NCBI GenBank assembly: GCA_021371855.1
Contig: JAJFVL010000029.1
Location: 1 to 64,000 of the forward strand
Direction of reading: 5' to 3'
DNA: 64,000 nt
Origin: Bacteroidales bacterium
GTDB lineage: Bacteria; Bacteroidota; Bacteroidia; Bacteroidales; VadinHA17
Part shown: piece after piece, positions 19,760-29,242 of the stretch
Layout: each line of letters begins with the position of its first letter
How positions within the stretch are numbered: position 1 is the stretch's first letter
Notes under the pieces: generated by a model
Seen by the model: only the letters and a program-made list of their open reading frames with translations
Told to the model about the DNA's origin: nothing
Database searches by the model: none
Position numbers and translations under genes: made by a program

Positions 19760-20860
19760 TTATAATTTAATGAAAATTTTTCGTTTATAGAGGAAATAAC
19801 TGATATACCAAACCATGGCAGCTACTACGGTTATTGTTACCATATTTATAAGGATATCGCCTCCCCAGCTGAAAAGACGGTAAGTAAATGGCCTGGCCAT
19901 TCTGGTAAGTAATTGCCTTCCTCCCAGCATGACAAAGAGATAAATAAAAATAGGATTCATACCGACAATTGCAAAAAATTTAGCAAACTTTTTGAAGTTC
20001 ATCACATCGATCAGCAGGTACGAAAATGCCATGGCCACAAAGCACCATCCTCCGGCAAAAATAACAAACGAACTTGTACTGGTACGTTCTATCATAGGAA
20101 TAAAAGGTTCCATGGCATATCCAATGCCAACACCCAAAACTCCGATAATAAACATGATCAGAAACTTCTTTTTATGTGACCAGTCTTTCATCAGCATCTT
20201 GCCTGCTATGACACCCCAAATTATATGGGCACATGTCGGAATCGCGTTAAATGTGACCCAGTGGTAAGGGTGTAAATGCCCAACCGTCGCCATATCAAAC
20301 CAGGAGCCAAAGTTATGATCAGGGGTGTATGGCATATTGAATCCTTCTGCCGGCCAGAAATGGTAAAGCAAATCTGAGATAATGATCATGGCAAAAGAGA
20401 CTAATAACTGCCATTTAACATCTATTTGTATCAGTAAAAATGCAATGATATAAACAAATGATAATTGAGGGAGAATGTTAGTGAGAAAATATGTTTTATC
20501 TGTGGCTCCAAGCATAAATCCAAGAACAAGCAACCAGAAAGAACGCGTAAGAGCATGGTAGAATGACTTTTTCCAGCTATCGCCCCTGGCAAGCCGTTTC
20601 GAAAGTGAAAAAGGCATGGCAACACCAACTATAAACATGAAGAACGGCTGGATGAGATCCCAGAAATAAATGTCGAACCATGCACCATGATTCGAATGCT
20701 GGTTAAGTATTGCAATCAGAGAGCCTCCCTTACCCTGATCTGCCAGCCCGTTGAATAAAGTTGCGATCCCCGAAACTAATATGAACATGACAAGACCACG
20801 AAAAAAATCTATCGAAAGGATCCTGTTTTGTTCCTGATTTAATTGTTTTGGTGTGCTCAT
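19760..20860 (-). CDS. DUF5009/heparan-alpha-glucosaminide acetyltransferase-like membrane protein
   Basis: A 366-residue protein with about ten membrane segments. The N-terminal motif RILSIDFFRGLVMFIL (about residues 12-27) and the conserved GWSHPFxF-like part (DIYFWDLIQPFFMFIVGVAM) define the COG4299/DUF5009 group, relatives of the lysosomal acetyl-CoA:alpha-glucosaminide N-acetyltransferase. The group is thought to move acyl groups from acetyl-CoA across the membrane to sugars. A His that could be the acceptor lies in the NHGAWFD segment. Substrate unknown. Neighbouring sugar enzymes make a polysaccharide link plausible. Confidence 0.85.
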   Translation of the reverse strand: MSTPKQLNQEQNRILSIDFFRGLVMFILVSGIATLFNGLADQGKGGSLIAILNQHSNHGAWFDIYFWDLIQPFFMFIVGVAMPFSLSKRLARGDSWKKSFYHALTRSFWLLVLGFMLGATDKTYFLTNILPQLSFVYIIAFLLIQIDVKWQLLVSFAMIIISDLLYHFWPAEGFNMPYTPDHNFGSWFDMATVGHLHPYHWVTFNAIPTCAHIIWGVIAGKMLMKDWSHKKKFLIMFIIGVLGVGIGYAMEPFIPMIERTSTSSFVIFAGGWCFVAMAFSYLLIDVMNFKKFAKFFAIVGMNPIFIYLFVMLGGRQLLTRMARPFTYRLFSWGGDILINMVTITVVAAMVWYISYFLYKRKIFIKL

Positions 20861-20930
20861 ATTTTATATTTAAATGGAACTTTTGATCACTTAAATATAA
20901 TAAGATAATCAATAGTGTCCGACTAAAAAT

Positions 20931-21082
20931 ATGAGATTCTTCGCTTCGCTCAGAATGACAATTACTTAGAAGGTTGTGGGGAGAAGGAGGTGGTTGGCGA
21001 CACCCCTCGCCAACCACCTCCTTCTCAAAAACACAATTACCTGTCATTCTGAGCGAAACGAAGTGAAGCGAAGAATCTCATG
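20931..21082. repeat. Nested palindromic repeat element (MITE-like)
   Basis: The core is a perfect 20-bp inverted repeat with a 6-base loop (GAGAAGGAGGTGGTTGGCGA at 20981-21000, complement at 21007-21026). Around it, outer arms ATGAGATTCTTCGC...TTCGCTCAGAATGACA (from 20931) and their complement (21043-21082) form a second inverted repeat; the right arm carries about 10 extra bases. The outer sequence, which translates to the peptide CHSERSEESH, is a motif I know as widely dispersed in bacterial genomes. No coding potential; the rest of the 20861-21320 gap shows no gene. Confidence 0.8.
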
Positions 21083-21320
21083 TTAATTTCACGAATTATC
21101 CGTTTAGTAGTATAAGATAATCTTCAATATTATACAGATATTTTTTCATTATATGTTTAAATAAGTAAAATGGTATAATTTATTATCGTTTTTAGATCTT
21201 ATATTTTTTGAATGTATCTTTAACTGATAATAATCTGATGTGGCTTGCCTGGTTTGATTAGTAATTGCCAAGACGGACCAGATTATGTACTTCTCCAGGA
21301 CGAAATAATATCATTTATAT

Positions 21321-22331
21321 ATGAAAACTTCAAGAAGAAATTTTATTACGAAATCTGCATTAGCCGCAGCAGGATTTTCTGCCGGACTTACATCAATGGC
21401 AAAAGCAAACAACATTACAGATAGTTTTGAAGGATCTGCAAAGATTAATGCAGCAAAAAAAACTGATGCGTTCAGGATTTGTATATTCTCGAAACATCTG
21501 CAATGGCTTGACTGGAGCGAAATGGCCATGGTTTCAGCTGAAATGGGATTTGATGGTGTCGATCTTACTGTCAGACCTCAGGGGCATGTATTGCCTGAAA
21601 GGGTTGTGGACGACCTTCCAAAAGCAATGGAGGCAGTGAAAAAAGCCGGCAGTAATATATTTATGATCACAACAGCTATTAACGATGCAGATGATCCGTT
21701 ATCGGAAAAAATATTGAAGACAGCCGCTTCACTGGGTATCAGGCATTACCGTATGGGATATTTCTATTATGAAGATGATAAGACTATCGATGAAAACTTA
21801 AACACGATTCAGCTTAAGTTGACCAGACTGGCAAAACTAAATGAGAAATATTCAATCTCGGGTGAATATCAGAACCATTCGGGAATAAGCGGGACAGGGA
21901 TATATTTTGGTTCACCGATATGGGACCTGGGGAAAGTATTGAAGGATATTAATTCGCATTACCTTGGTTCGCAGTACGATATCTGTCATGCCACCGTTGA
22001 GGGTTTTGACACCTGGCCGGTGGGGCTAAAACTGTTGAGCCGGTATATCGGGACGATTGACATTAAAGATTATCAGTGGTTAAAAAAGAATGGCAGATGG
22101 ACCTCTGAAGCTGTCCCGCTGGGTGAAGGTATGGTCGATTACAAAAAGTACACGGCTCTGCTGAAACAATTCAACATAAGCGGGCCAATATCAATACACT
22201 ATGAATATCCGCTTGGGGGAGCTGAACACGGGGCAAAGAGGTTAACCATGAAAAGAGATGAAGTGGTAACTGTCATGAAAAAGGATCTTGAAACATATAA
22301 AAGTTATCTTCAGCAAAACGGACTGATCTGA
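21321..22331 (+). CDS. Sugar phosphate isomerase/epimerase-like TIM-barrel protein, Tat signal
   Basis: A 336-residue protein with a textbook Tat leader (TSRRNFITKSALAAAGF, residues 3-19), so it is folded in the cytoplasm and exported. The mature part is a xylose-isomerase-like TIM barrel (AP_endonuc_2 family): FDGVDLTVRPQGHVLPE early, EYQNHSG (metal-ligand-like Glu/His) near 190, QYDICHATVEG near 215 and GTIDIKDYQW near 245. Exported members of this family in Bacteroidota occur beside glycan-degradation genes; the reaction here is unknown. Convergent with the hydrolase gene, 31 bp apart. Confidence 0.87.
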   Translation: MKTSRRNFITKSALAAAGFSAGLTSMAKANNITDSFEGSAKINAAKKTDAFRICIFSKHLQWLDWSEMAMVSAEMGFDGVDLTVRPQGHVLPERVVDDLPKAMEAVKKAGSNIFMITTAINDADDPLSEKILKTAASLGIRHYRMGYFYYEDDKTIDENLNTIQLKLTRLAKLNEKYSISGEYQNHSGISGTGIYFGSPIWDLGKVLKDINSHYLGSQYDICHATVEGFDTWPVGLKLLSRYIGTIDIKDYQWLKKNGRWTSEAVPLGEGMVDYKKYTALLKQFNISGPISIHYEYPLGGAEHGAKRLTMKRDEVVTVMKKDLETYKSYLQQNGLI

Positions 22332-22362
22332 AAAAATCCTGCGATATTCTTAGGTAACCGTA

Positions 22363-23667
22363 CTATTTTTTCAGCCATTTGTCAAACCAGTCGAACGCCT
22401 CTGCCTGCATTGATGAATCGAATTTATGTATTCCGGGATAATAGGAACATCTGTACCGGTCCGCAGCATCTGCTTTATTGTAGACCTCCTGTAAGATCCT
22501 GTCGGCTCTGTTCATTTCCGTAAGTGTGTACAACTCGTCTTCCGAGTCATTAAGCACCATGGTTGCAAGGGGTACACGCAAACCAAGGATCTCAGGAAAG
22601 TCCAGCTCATTTGGAAGGACAGGGACATAAGTCATCCATGTATGTGTGAATGATTTATTAATGACAAAATCTTTCCATGTTGTCATAAATCCTACACATA
22701 CGGCGCATTTGATTCTTTGGTCAAGTCCTCCCATAAAAACAGTTCGCATGCCTCCGCCTGATAAGCCTCCGCATCCGATCCTGTCTGAAATAACATCTTC
22801 CCTGGAACATAAAATATCCAGGGCTATTCTGTCCTCGGCAAAAAATACACCCGGCCAGGTAGTGCCGGCACTGAAAAGAGATTTGGCCATTACATCTTCA
22901 TGATTTCTGGCCCACTCATTATATGCTTCTATGTTTTTCCTGTCTTCGGGATTATCATCATTCAGATTGCCTCGCAAATGTTCAGGAACATCCTGCAGCA
23001 TAACTCTCCTGCTTGCAAAGGGGAAGGCATCAGACACTAATACAACATAGCCTCTTCTGGCAACTTCATTTGCCCAGGCCCGGCCACTGTAATATTCCTT
23101 CTGATGTTCAGTCATCAATGGATGTTGATTGTCGTTTGTCCTGGTGATCTTCCTGGTCCCAAAATATTTATTTCCTCCATGATCATGAAAAGCCAGGATA
23201 CCAGGTAGAGGGTCTTTTATACCGGCAGGTTTTAGAAGAATGGCCTCGGTTTGACGGCCATAAGGTAATTGCCACGAGAGCTCCTCCACCTGAAGTCCGT
23301 CATATGTATATTGTTTTTTAACATTCACTTCAGGGGTATTCCCTATATCGGGAATCGACATCCTTTCTTCGGTGCATTTTCTTGCAGTTTTCTGCCATTT
23401 TTGAAGGTCGGAATATTCTTTTTTTCTGAAAGACATGGAAGGTAATTTATTCGCGGTAAGCGATGAAGCCCATTGCCCGTATTGCCCTATAATGCTGAGA
23501 TTTTCCTCTTTTTGTTTCATATTCTTTATATTATGACCAATTACCTGACCAGAAAATGACAGATTCAAATCAGGCATTGCTGCGAATCCTTCTGTAATTT
23601 TAAATCCGGTTACGCTTAATCCTGTCATTCCGGCAAGCTTAAGGAATTTTCTTCTGTTACTCTTCAT
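22363..23667 (-). CDS. Alpha/beta hydrolase, Tat-exported (acetylxylan-esterase/Abhydrolase_7-like)
   Basis: A 434-residue protein with a Tat leader (NRRKFLKLAGMTGLSVTG). The catalytic serine is Ser303 in GCGGLSGGGMRT, the acid probably the Asp in NDSEDELY, and the His lies in YPGIHKFD. The oxyanion region is AFHDHGGNKYFG (about 159-170). Related proteins are annotated as acetylxylan esterase or dienelactone hydrolase family and are frequent beside polysaccharide genes. It would cleave an ester on a glycan in the periplasm. It follows the SGNH esterase by 57 bp on the same strand, probably in one transcript. Confidence 0.85.
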   Translation of the reverse strand: MKSNRRKFLKLAGMTGLSVTGFKITEGFAAMPDLNLSFSGQVIGHNIKNMKQKEENLSIIGQYGQWASSLTANKLPSMSFRKKEYSDLQKWQKTARKCTEERMSIPDIGNTPEVNVKKQYTYDGLQVEELSWQLPYGRQTEAILLKPAGIKDPLPGILAFHDHGGNKYFGTRKITRTNDNQHPLMTEHQKEYYSGRAWANEVARRGYVVLVSDAFPFASRRVMLQDVPEHLRGNLNDDNPEDRKNIEAYNEWARNHEDVMAKSLFSAGTTWPGVFFAEDRIALDILCSREDVISDRIGCGGLSGGGMRTVFMGGLDQRIKCAVCVGFMTTWKDFVINKSFTHTWMTYVPVLPNELDFPEILGLRVPLATMVLNDSEDELYTLTEMNRADRILQEVYNKADAADRYRCSYYPGIHKFDSSMQAEAFDWFDKWLKK

Positions 23668-23724
23668 TTGTTATGATTCGTATTTTCTGGATGTTGCAAA
23701 AAAATAAACTAAACCGATATCTAT

Positions 23725-24888
23725 TTACCTGATTATTCTCTGAATTATTGGTCTGAGTGATTCGGCTATCCTAAGCATTCCCAAATCGTTTGGATGAACT
23801 CCATCCACAGTTCCTTCATGATCATAACCAATAAGACCATCGCCTTTCTTAAAATAGAGTTGCTTTATTCCTGATTCCTTTAATGTCTTGAATGCACGCT
23901 GCAATTCTATGTTCTTTTTCTCTGTTACAGAATTGAGAGGATCCTCAAAACCATTTTCATAATAAAAACCTTCCACCAGTAAAACGGGGACATCAGGCCT
24001 TCTCTTTTTTAGAAATTTGACGAGTTCAACTGCCCTCTCATAGACGACTTCTGTTTTTGTATTCGGATTGCAGTCAAGGACATATAAGGCAGCATCAGTT
24101 TCACTCATAGCTTCACCAACCGATATTTCACATGTGCCGTTGCCACTAAAGCCCATATTGATAAAACTGCGATCGAGTTCGCGTGAGAGAATATTTGTAA
24201 AAGCCATCCCCGGCCTTGAAGCACATCCCCCCTGGGCAATACTGGTCCCATAATACACTACCGGCTTCTTGTCAATGAGGTATTTCTCTGCTGGAAGTGA
24301 TATGTCTGCATCTGTTTTTACTCCGATGGATAATGAGTCAATGCCATCATATAATGGAAGATTCAAAAGATATTCCCTGTAGATATTACCACCTGATTTT
24401 ACAAGTGTGAACTCATTGGACTTTCCCTTTACACGGCCGGTATTGACATACCTCCAGCCTCCATTAACGTATGCATACAGATCAACCCCTTTGATACCTG
24501 TGAATGCCATGTGGTCCATTTTATTGTCCGTCAGATCGGTCCATCGCACAATAATATCCGGAGAGTTAGTTCTGAACCTGATGGATATTCCGGCTGAATG
24601 TTGCCCCAGATTCCATACCTCCTTACGCAAAGTGTTTTTGTACTTCTCAGGGAAGCGCGCATAGGTTTTTTCTGAGTGAAACCGGCCTATTATGGTGAAC
24701 TCCTGACCGTCATAAAACTTTAAAGTGTCTTTACGTTCCTGGACCTGACATGATGCATCAGGAGATAAAAGAATACTGATAGCAAAAACAAACAAGATCA
24801 TGCTGAAGAAGAATTTGCCATTGTATGTTAAGGTATTGTGGAACTGTCCTGCCTTACTGAGATTAAAATTCCTTGTATTGTTATTCAT
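23725..24888 (-). CDS. SGNH/GDSL hydrolase with N-terminal GxDLY domain
   Basis: An exported esterase. The N-terminal domain is GxDLY-like (KGVDLYAYVNGGWRYVNTG), followed by an SGNH hydrolase domain with block I VVYYGTSIAQGG (Ser nucleophile), block II NMGFSGNG (Gly), block III LDCNPNT (Asn) and block V DGVHPNDLG (Asp and His). Likely a carbohydrate deacetylase. The frame is open to 25005, but that stretch runs through a palindromic repeat (24932-24979), so its first 30 or so residues are not genuine. I place the start at the ATG at 24888; the ATG at 24801, which directly begins the hydrophobic signal core, is an alternative. Confidence 0.85.
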   Translation of the reverse strand: MNNNTRNFNLSKAGQFHNTLTYNGKFFFSMILFVFAISILLSPDASCQVQERKDTLKFYDGQEFTIIGRFHSEKTYARFPEKYKNTLRKEVWNLGQHSAGISIRFRTNSPDIIVRWTDLTDNKMDHMAFTGIKGVDLYAYVNGGWRYVNTGRVKGKSNEFTLVKSGGNIYREYLLNLPLYDGIDSLSIGVKTDADISLPAEKYLIDKKPVVYYGTSIAQGGCASRPGMAFTNILSRELDRSFINMGFSGNGTCEISVGEAMSETDAALYVLDCNPNTKTEVVYERAVELVKFLKKRRPDVPVLLVEGFYYENGFEDPLNSVTEKKNIELQRAFKTLKESGIKQLYFKKGDGLIGYDHEGTVDGVHPNDLGMLRIAESLRPIIQRIIR

Positions 24889-24931
24889 TATTTCCGAATT
24901 AGATGTTAGAGTATACATTGTCTTATCTTTT

Positions 24932-24979
24932 CCCTCCTTTTTTAAGGAAGGGTGTCCCGTCCCTAGTGTCGGGACGGGG
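24932..24979. repeat. Double hairpin between beta-helix and SGNH genes
   Basis: Two adjacent inverted repeats: CCCTCCTT/AAGGAAGGG (24932-24952, one bulge) and CCCGTCCC/GGGACGGG (24956-24978, perfect 8-bp stem, 7-base loop). It lies just after the beta-helix stop codon and could act as an intercistronic hairpin or be a dispersed repeat. Confidence 0.6.
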
Positions 24980-24988
24980 AGGTTAATA

Positions 24989-26266
24989 TTATTTTTCCTG
25001 CACAATCTCTTTTGATCCTGAAATCTTATTGTCGGTTGCGGTTATCGCTGAAGATCTTTTCCCAAGGATAATTGCTGTTGACTGATTCCCTTTGCCAGTC
25101 GAGCGGATAGTGTTCCTTATTATTTTAATGTCGTGTGTCTCGCCGCCAATATAGAAACCGGCTGACTCCTGGCTGACTCCATTATTTTCAATAATATTAT
25201 TTGTAAAGGTGTTGCGATGGCCACTGTTCTGTTCTGATTCATCACGGAAAAGAACACCCTGGTGTCCGTTTTCATAGATATGGTTATTCTCAAAAATATT
25301 GTCGGTATCCTTATGTCCTATTGAAATTCCGTTATTTCCGTTTGCATAAATTGTATTATTCCTAAAAATCCCGTTCTGGACCCTCCAGCACAGGAATATT
25401 CCATCACCTTTATTATTATGACTGTTACTGTTATCTATGATCGAATGGTCCGAACCTGTTCCGGGATGAAATCCGAGACCATTTCCGTTCGATGCCTCGC
25501 ACCCTTTAACCGTAATGTTTTCGGTGATCTGCCAGCTGAATGAATCTCCATTAAACTCATTGACTTTGACATTTTCAACAAGGCAATTTTTCGATTTATG
25601 AATATAAACACCACCCCCGCGGCATCCGTTGATATAGTCATTTGTGTTTTTATTTCCCTCAATAACGAGGTCGGCGATTTTAACATTCTCAACACCAACT
25701 GCTTCAATAATTGAATAGCTGTTGGTGATGGTTCCATTCAATGAAGACTGATAGTCGCAAACCGTATTGTTGTCAAAATATATGACATTATCCTTAATAT
25801 CCGTTATCACAGCTGTCGTGACATCCCATCCCTGATTATGCTTATCATCATATAGTTCGATTCCCATTCCTTTTCTAAAACCACTTACATCTTTCACCAC
25901 TGCTTTTAGCATCCCCCAGTCTGCATCAATGATAAAGCTTGTTTTAAAACCATCGCATTTCTTCAATATGGTCGTTTTTCCCGAACCGATCAATGATGTA
26001 TTGTCCGGAATACGGATAGGAGCGATGGTTTTGTAAATACCAGGATTGAGTTTTACGATACCGCCACCTCTTGTTCTGACAGCATCAAGAGCGATCTGTA
26101 CAGCTTCTGATGTAAAACCCTGTACATCAGCATCAGTGCCTCCGACAGTGATAATCTGCTCACTCTGTCTCACATCGACCAATCCTATATTCTGGCAGTA
26201 AATACATGTGCTTATAGTCATGAATATCAGGGTCAGAATTAATACTGCATTTGATTTCTTTTTCAT
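24989..26266 (-). CDS. Right-handed parallel beta-helix protein (pectate-lyase superfamily)
   Basis: A 425-residue secreted protein. Signal peptide about residues 1-24 (AVLILTLIFMTISTCIYCQ). The N-terminal cap ALDAVRTRGGGIVKLNPGIY is typical of pectate-lyase-3/glycoside-hydrolase-28-like helices, followed by many short Asn-rich rungs (GIFRNNTIYANGNNGISIGHKDTDN is spread across two rungs), the PbH1 repeat pattern. Such folds serve as polysaccharide lyases, hydrolases or epimerases. Catalytic residues cannot be assigned. The start at 26266 begins the signal peptide; the frame is open 20 codons further. It is first in a three-gene set with the SGNH and alpha/beta hydrolases. Confidence 0.87.
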   Translation of the reverse strand: MKKKSNAVLILTLIFMTISTCIYCQNIGLVDVRQSEQIITVGGTDADVQGFTSEAVQIALDAVRTRGGGIVKLNPGIYKTIAPIRIPDNTSLIGSGKTTILKKCDGFKTSFIIDADWGMLKAVVKDVSGFRKGMGIELYDDKHNQGWDVTTAVITDIKDNVIYFDNNTVCDYQSSLNGTITNSYSIIEAVGVENVKIADLVIEGNKNTNDYINGCRGGGVYIHKSKNCLVENVKVNEFNGDSFSWQITENITVKGCEASNGNGLGFHPGTGSDHSIIDNSNSHNNKGDGIFLCWRVQNGIFRNNTIYANGNNGISIGHKDTDNIFENNHIYENGHQGVLFRDESEQNSGHRNTFTNNIIENNGVSQESAGFYIGGETHDIKIIRNTIRSTGKGNQSTAIILGKRSSAITATDNKISGSKEIVQEK

Positions 26267-26423
26267 AAGTAAATAGTTATTGGTTCTATGTGTAGTAAAT
26301 AGTAAATCCAAATTTAGGTAAAACATAGTTAGAATTTATAAAAGTCAGACAAATTTCACGGTTCATTTTTTTATTATATTGTAACATGAAAATCTTTTGA
26401 AAATATCATTAAGCATTTACAAA

Positions 26424-27716
26424 ATGGATTCTGCTAAAAAGCCTTCACAGGCAAAATGGATGACGGTCGGTACGATCGGATTATTATTCTTCATCTTTGG
26501 TTTTGTTACATGGTTAAACGGCATTCTGATACCGTATCTGAAGATCTCCTGCGAACTGAACCATTTTGAATCCTACCTGGTTGCATTTTCATTTTACGTG
26601 GCTTATGTTATAATGGCAGTACCATCTTCATGGCTCCTGAAAAGGACAGGATTGAAGATGGGAATGATGCTGGGATTATTTGTAATGGCGGGCGGCGCTC
26701 TTTTTTTTATACCTGCAGCATTAACCAGGACTTATGCTCTTTTCCTTTCAGGGTTGTTCATCATGGGAACCGGCCTGGCCATTCTTCAGACAGCGGCAAA
26801 CCCTTATATTACAATGCTTGGTCCGATCGAAAGCGCTGCCCAGAGGATAAGTATCATGGGTATATGCAATAAGTCGGCCGGGGTGATAGCCACCTATCTT
26901 TTTGGTGTGATGGCACTGAAAGATGGTGATGCTCTGCTTGCAAGTCTACGGACAATGGGTGAAGTGCAAAAAGCTGCAGCGCTGAACGAACTTGCTGCAA
27001 GGGTAATCATCCCATATATTGGAATGGCAGGGATCCTCGTAATGGTAGGGATTATGCTGAAAGTATCAGGATTGCCTGAGATTGATCCAAATGTTGAAAA
27101 TACAGGGGAAGATGGCAAGTTTTATAATTCAAAAACCTCAATATTCCAGTTTCCATATCTGCTTTTAGGTGTTCTGGCTATCTTTTGTGATGTAGGGCTC
27201 GAGATCATAGCAGGAGACACAATTATCAGTTATGGACTGAGCAGAGGAATTCCCATCTCTTTGGCAAAACATTTTACATCATTCACTATGATTGCCTGCA
27301 TCATGGGCTACACAATCGGGGTCATTGCCATCCCGCGTTATATCTCACAAAGCAAGGCGCTTCGTGTATGCGCTGTTCTTGGTATTATTCTGACTGCATC
27401 AGCTGTAGTGTCGCCGAAGCTGATGTCGGTGGTTTTCATCGCCTTGCTTGGGATGGCCAATTCATTAATATGGCCTTCGGTATGGCCTCTGGCAATAGAG
27501 GGGCTCGGCCGGTTTACGCGAATAGGATCATCATTGCTTATAATGGGTAATCTGGGTGGTGCACTTTTACCGTTATTATATGGACGCCTCGCGGATGTCA
27601 TCAATCCGCAGCTGGCTTATCTGATAGTTATCCCTTGTTACTTTTATATTTTATATTATGCAATGGAAGGACACAAAGTAGGGAAAAGGGTAAAGGCGTT
27701 GGCGGAAACTGCATAA
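26424..27716 (+). CDS. Sugar MFS transporter (FucP family)
   Basis: A 430-residue transporter with about 12 membrane helices. It resembles the FucP/glucose-galactose group: FFIFGFVTWLNGILIPYLK in helix 1, MGTGLAILQTAANPYITMLG near residues 120-140, and the C-terminal LGMANSLIWPSVWPLAIEGLG. It imports a monosaccharide with protons. The ATG at 26424 is chosen over a TTG at 26397 because the former gives a standard short N-terminus. It is divergent from the beta-helix gene and precedes the GH109-like gene by 119 bp. Confidence 0.92.
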   Translation: MDSAKKPSQAKWMTVGTIGLLFFIFGFVTWLNGILIPYLKISCELNHFESYLVAFSFYVAYVIMAVPSSWLLKRTGLKMGMMLGLFVMAGGALFFIPAALTRTYALFLSGLFIMGTGLAILQTAANPYITMLGPIESAAQRISIMGICNKSAGVIATYLFGVMALKDGDALLASLRTMGEVQKAAALNELAARVIIPYIGMAGILVMVGIMLKVSGLPEIDPNVENTGEDGKFYNSKTSIFQFPYLLLGVLAIFCDVGLEIIAGDTIISYGLSRGIPISLAKHFTSFTMIACIMGYTIGVIAIPRYISQSKALRVCAVLGIILTASAVVSPKLMSVVFIALLGMANSLIWPSVWPLAIEGLGRFTRIGSSLLIMGNLGGALLPLLYGRLADVINPQLAYLIVIPCYFYILYYAMEGHKVGKRVKALAETA

Positions 27717-27835
27717 AATATTTGTCCCTTGATGGAATATGCTTTTTAAAACCCGCCCTTGTAGCAAAAATATATTTCGGAGTTTACTTAACATGCAGTA
27801 ATTTTATAAGAGCATATTAATTAAGACCATATGAT

Positions 27836-29146
27836 ATGGAAAAAGTATCCAGAAGAGATTTCATAAAAACAGGAGCTATTGCTTCAGTGGGATTAACTCT
27901 ATTAACCGACTCAATTAGTGCATCAGGTAGTGAAGATAAACCTGTTAAGGTTGCAGTAATAGGAACCGGTAACCGGGGAACCAGCCATGTAGGAACATTG
28001 CTGACCATTAAGGGAGTTGAGATAACTGCTTTATGCGATCTCGTGGAGAGCAAAGCAGTGAATGCTGCAAACCTTTGTGAAAAAGCAGGGCGAAAGCGAC
28101 CGGCAATCTATGTAAAGGATAAGAATACCTACAAGGAATTGCTCGACAGGGAACAGTTAGATGCAGTAATAATCGCAACTTATTGGGATTGCCATACAGC
28201 CATTGCACTCCATGCCATGAATAATAATATTTATCCTGGCATCGAGGTCCCGGCCGCTTTAACCGTAGACGATACATGGAATCTTGTGGAAACATCCGAG
28301 AAGACAGGTATCCCATGCATGATGCTTGAAAACTGGAGCTTCCGGCAGGATAACCTCGCACTGCTGAATATGAAAAGACTTGGGATGTTTGGAGAAATTG
28401 TCCATTGTCACTGTGCCCACTCACACGATTGTATTGATCACTGGTTTTTCGACAACACAACAGGTGACCAGAAATGGCCTGCGGAATACCTGATCAAATA
28501 TAACCGCGATCAGTATCCGACGCATAGTGTCGGTCCTGTAATAAGCTGGATGGATATTAACCGCGGTGATATCTTTACCGAGATATTTTCCACTTCTTCA
28601 GCTTCAAAAGGGATTAATGCCTATTTCATCAGAAAGTTCGGGGAGAATCATCCGAATGCAAAACTGAAATACCGTCAGGGTGATATTGTGACATCACTTC
28701 TGAAGACAAAAATGGGGAAGACCCTGGTTATTAATTATGATATGCAGCTGCCGCGGCCTTATTCAAACAGGTGGATGCTTCAGGGAACAAAGGGAGTATA
28801 CTATGAGGAGAAAAGCTCGATATATCTGGTTGATAACAGCCCTGAGTATCATCAGTGGGAGCCATGGAAACCTTACGAAGAGAAATTTAATCACAAATGG
28901 TGGCAGGCTGATCTTTCATCACAGTCTCACGGGGGAACTGATTATATTATGCTGAACCGGTTTGTTGAAGCTGTAAGAGTAAAAGGCCCGACACCGATTG
29001 ATGTATATGACTCGGCTGTGATGACTGCTATAGTTGAGCTTTCTGGGATTTCGATTGAAAAAAATGCTCCTGTTGCATTTCCTGACTTTACTAAGGGTAA
29101 ATGGGAAACCAGTAAACCATATTTTGCAATGGATAAATTTATCTGA
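27836..29146 (+). CDS. Gfo/Idh/MocA oxidoreductase-fold protein, GH109-like, Tat signal
   Basis: A 436-residue protein with a Tat leader (VSRRDFIKTGAIASVGLTLL). The Rossmann motif is VAVIGTGNRGTSH (residues 39-51). Overall it resembles GH109 glycosidases (alpha-N-acetylgalactosaminidases that use bound NAD): the MLENWSFR block with Glu165, YPTH with Tyr227 and His230, GENHPNAKL, QGDIVTSLLKT and PRPYSNRWMLQGTKGVYYE. In this family NAD serves a redox-assisted elimination/addition. The loop between Glu165 and Tyr227 is His/Cys-rich (IVHCHCAHSHDCIDHW), which differs from the usual sequence I recall. Substrate likely an amino sugar or another glycoside. Confidence 0.87.
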   Translation: MEKVSRRDFIKTGAIASVGLTLLTDSISASGSEDKPVKVAVIGTGNRGTSHVGTLLTIKGVEITALCDLVESKAVNAANLCEKAGRKRPAIYVKDKNTYKELLDREQLDAVIIATYWDCHTAIALHAMNNNIYPGIEVPAALTVDDTWNLVETSEKTGIPCMMLENWSFRQDNLALLNMKRLGMFGEIVHCHCAHSHDCIDHWFFDNTTGDQKWPAEYLIKYNRDQYPTHSVGPVISWMDINRGDIFTEIFSTSSASKGINAYFIRKFGENHPNAKLKYRQGDIVTSLLKTKMGKTLVINYDMQLPRPYSNRWMLQGTKGVYYEEKSSIYLVDNSPEYHQWEPWKPYEEKFNHKWWQADLSSQSHGGTDYIMLNRFVEAVRVKGPTPIDVYDSAVMTAIVELSGISIEKNAPVAFPDFTKGKWETSKPYFAMDKFI

Positions 29147-29242
29147 TGTAACTGGGGAAGGATAACAGAAAAACATTGTAATAATTCACAGGTTTAGTAA
29201 TCATTCATTTTTGAAGAAATATTAGTCTCTTAATTTCATGAT

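Noticed and set aside
20730..21047. A 105-codon frame on the minus strand over the nested palindrome
   Set aside because: It encodes the peptide CHSERSEESH, a well-known spurious translation of a dispersed repeat, and it overlaps the start of the acyltransferase gene.
24889..25005. Upstream 39-codon extension of the SGNH hydrolase
   Set aside because: It is encoded by a palindromic repeat and overlaps the 3' end of the beta-helix gene.
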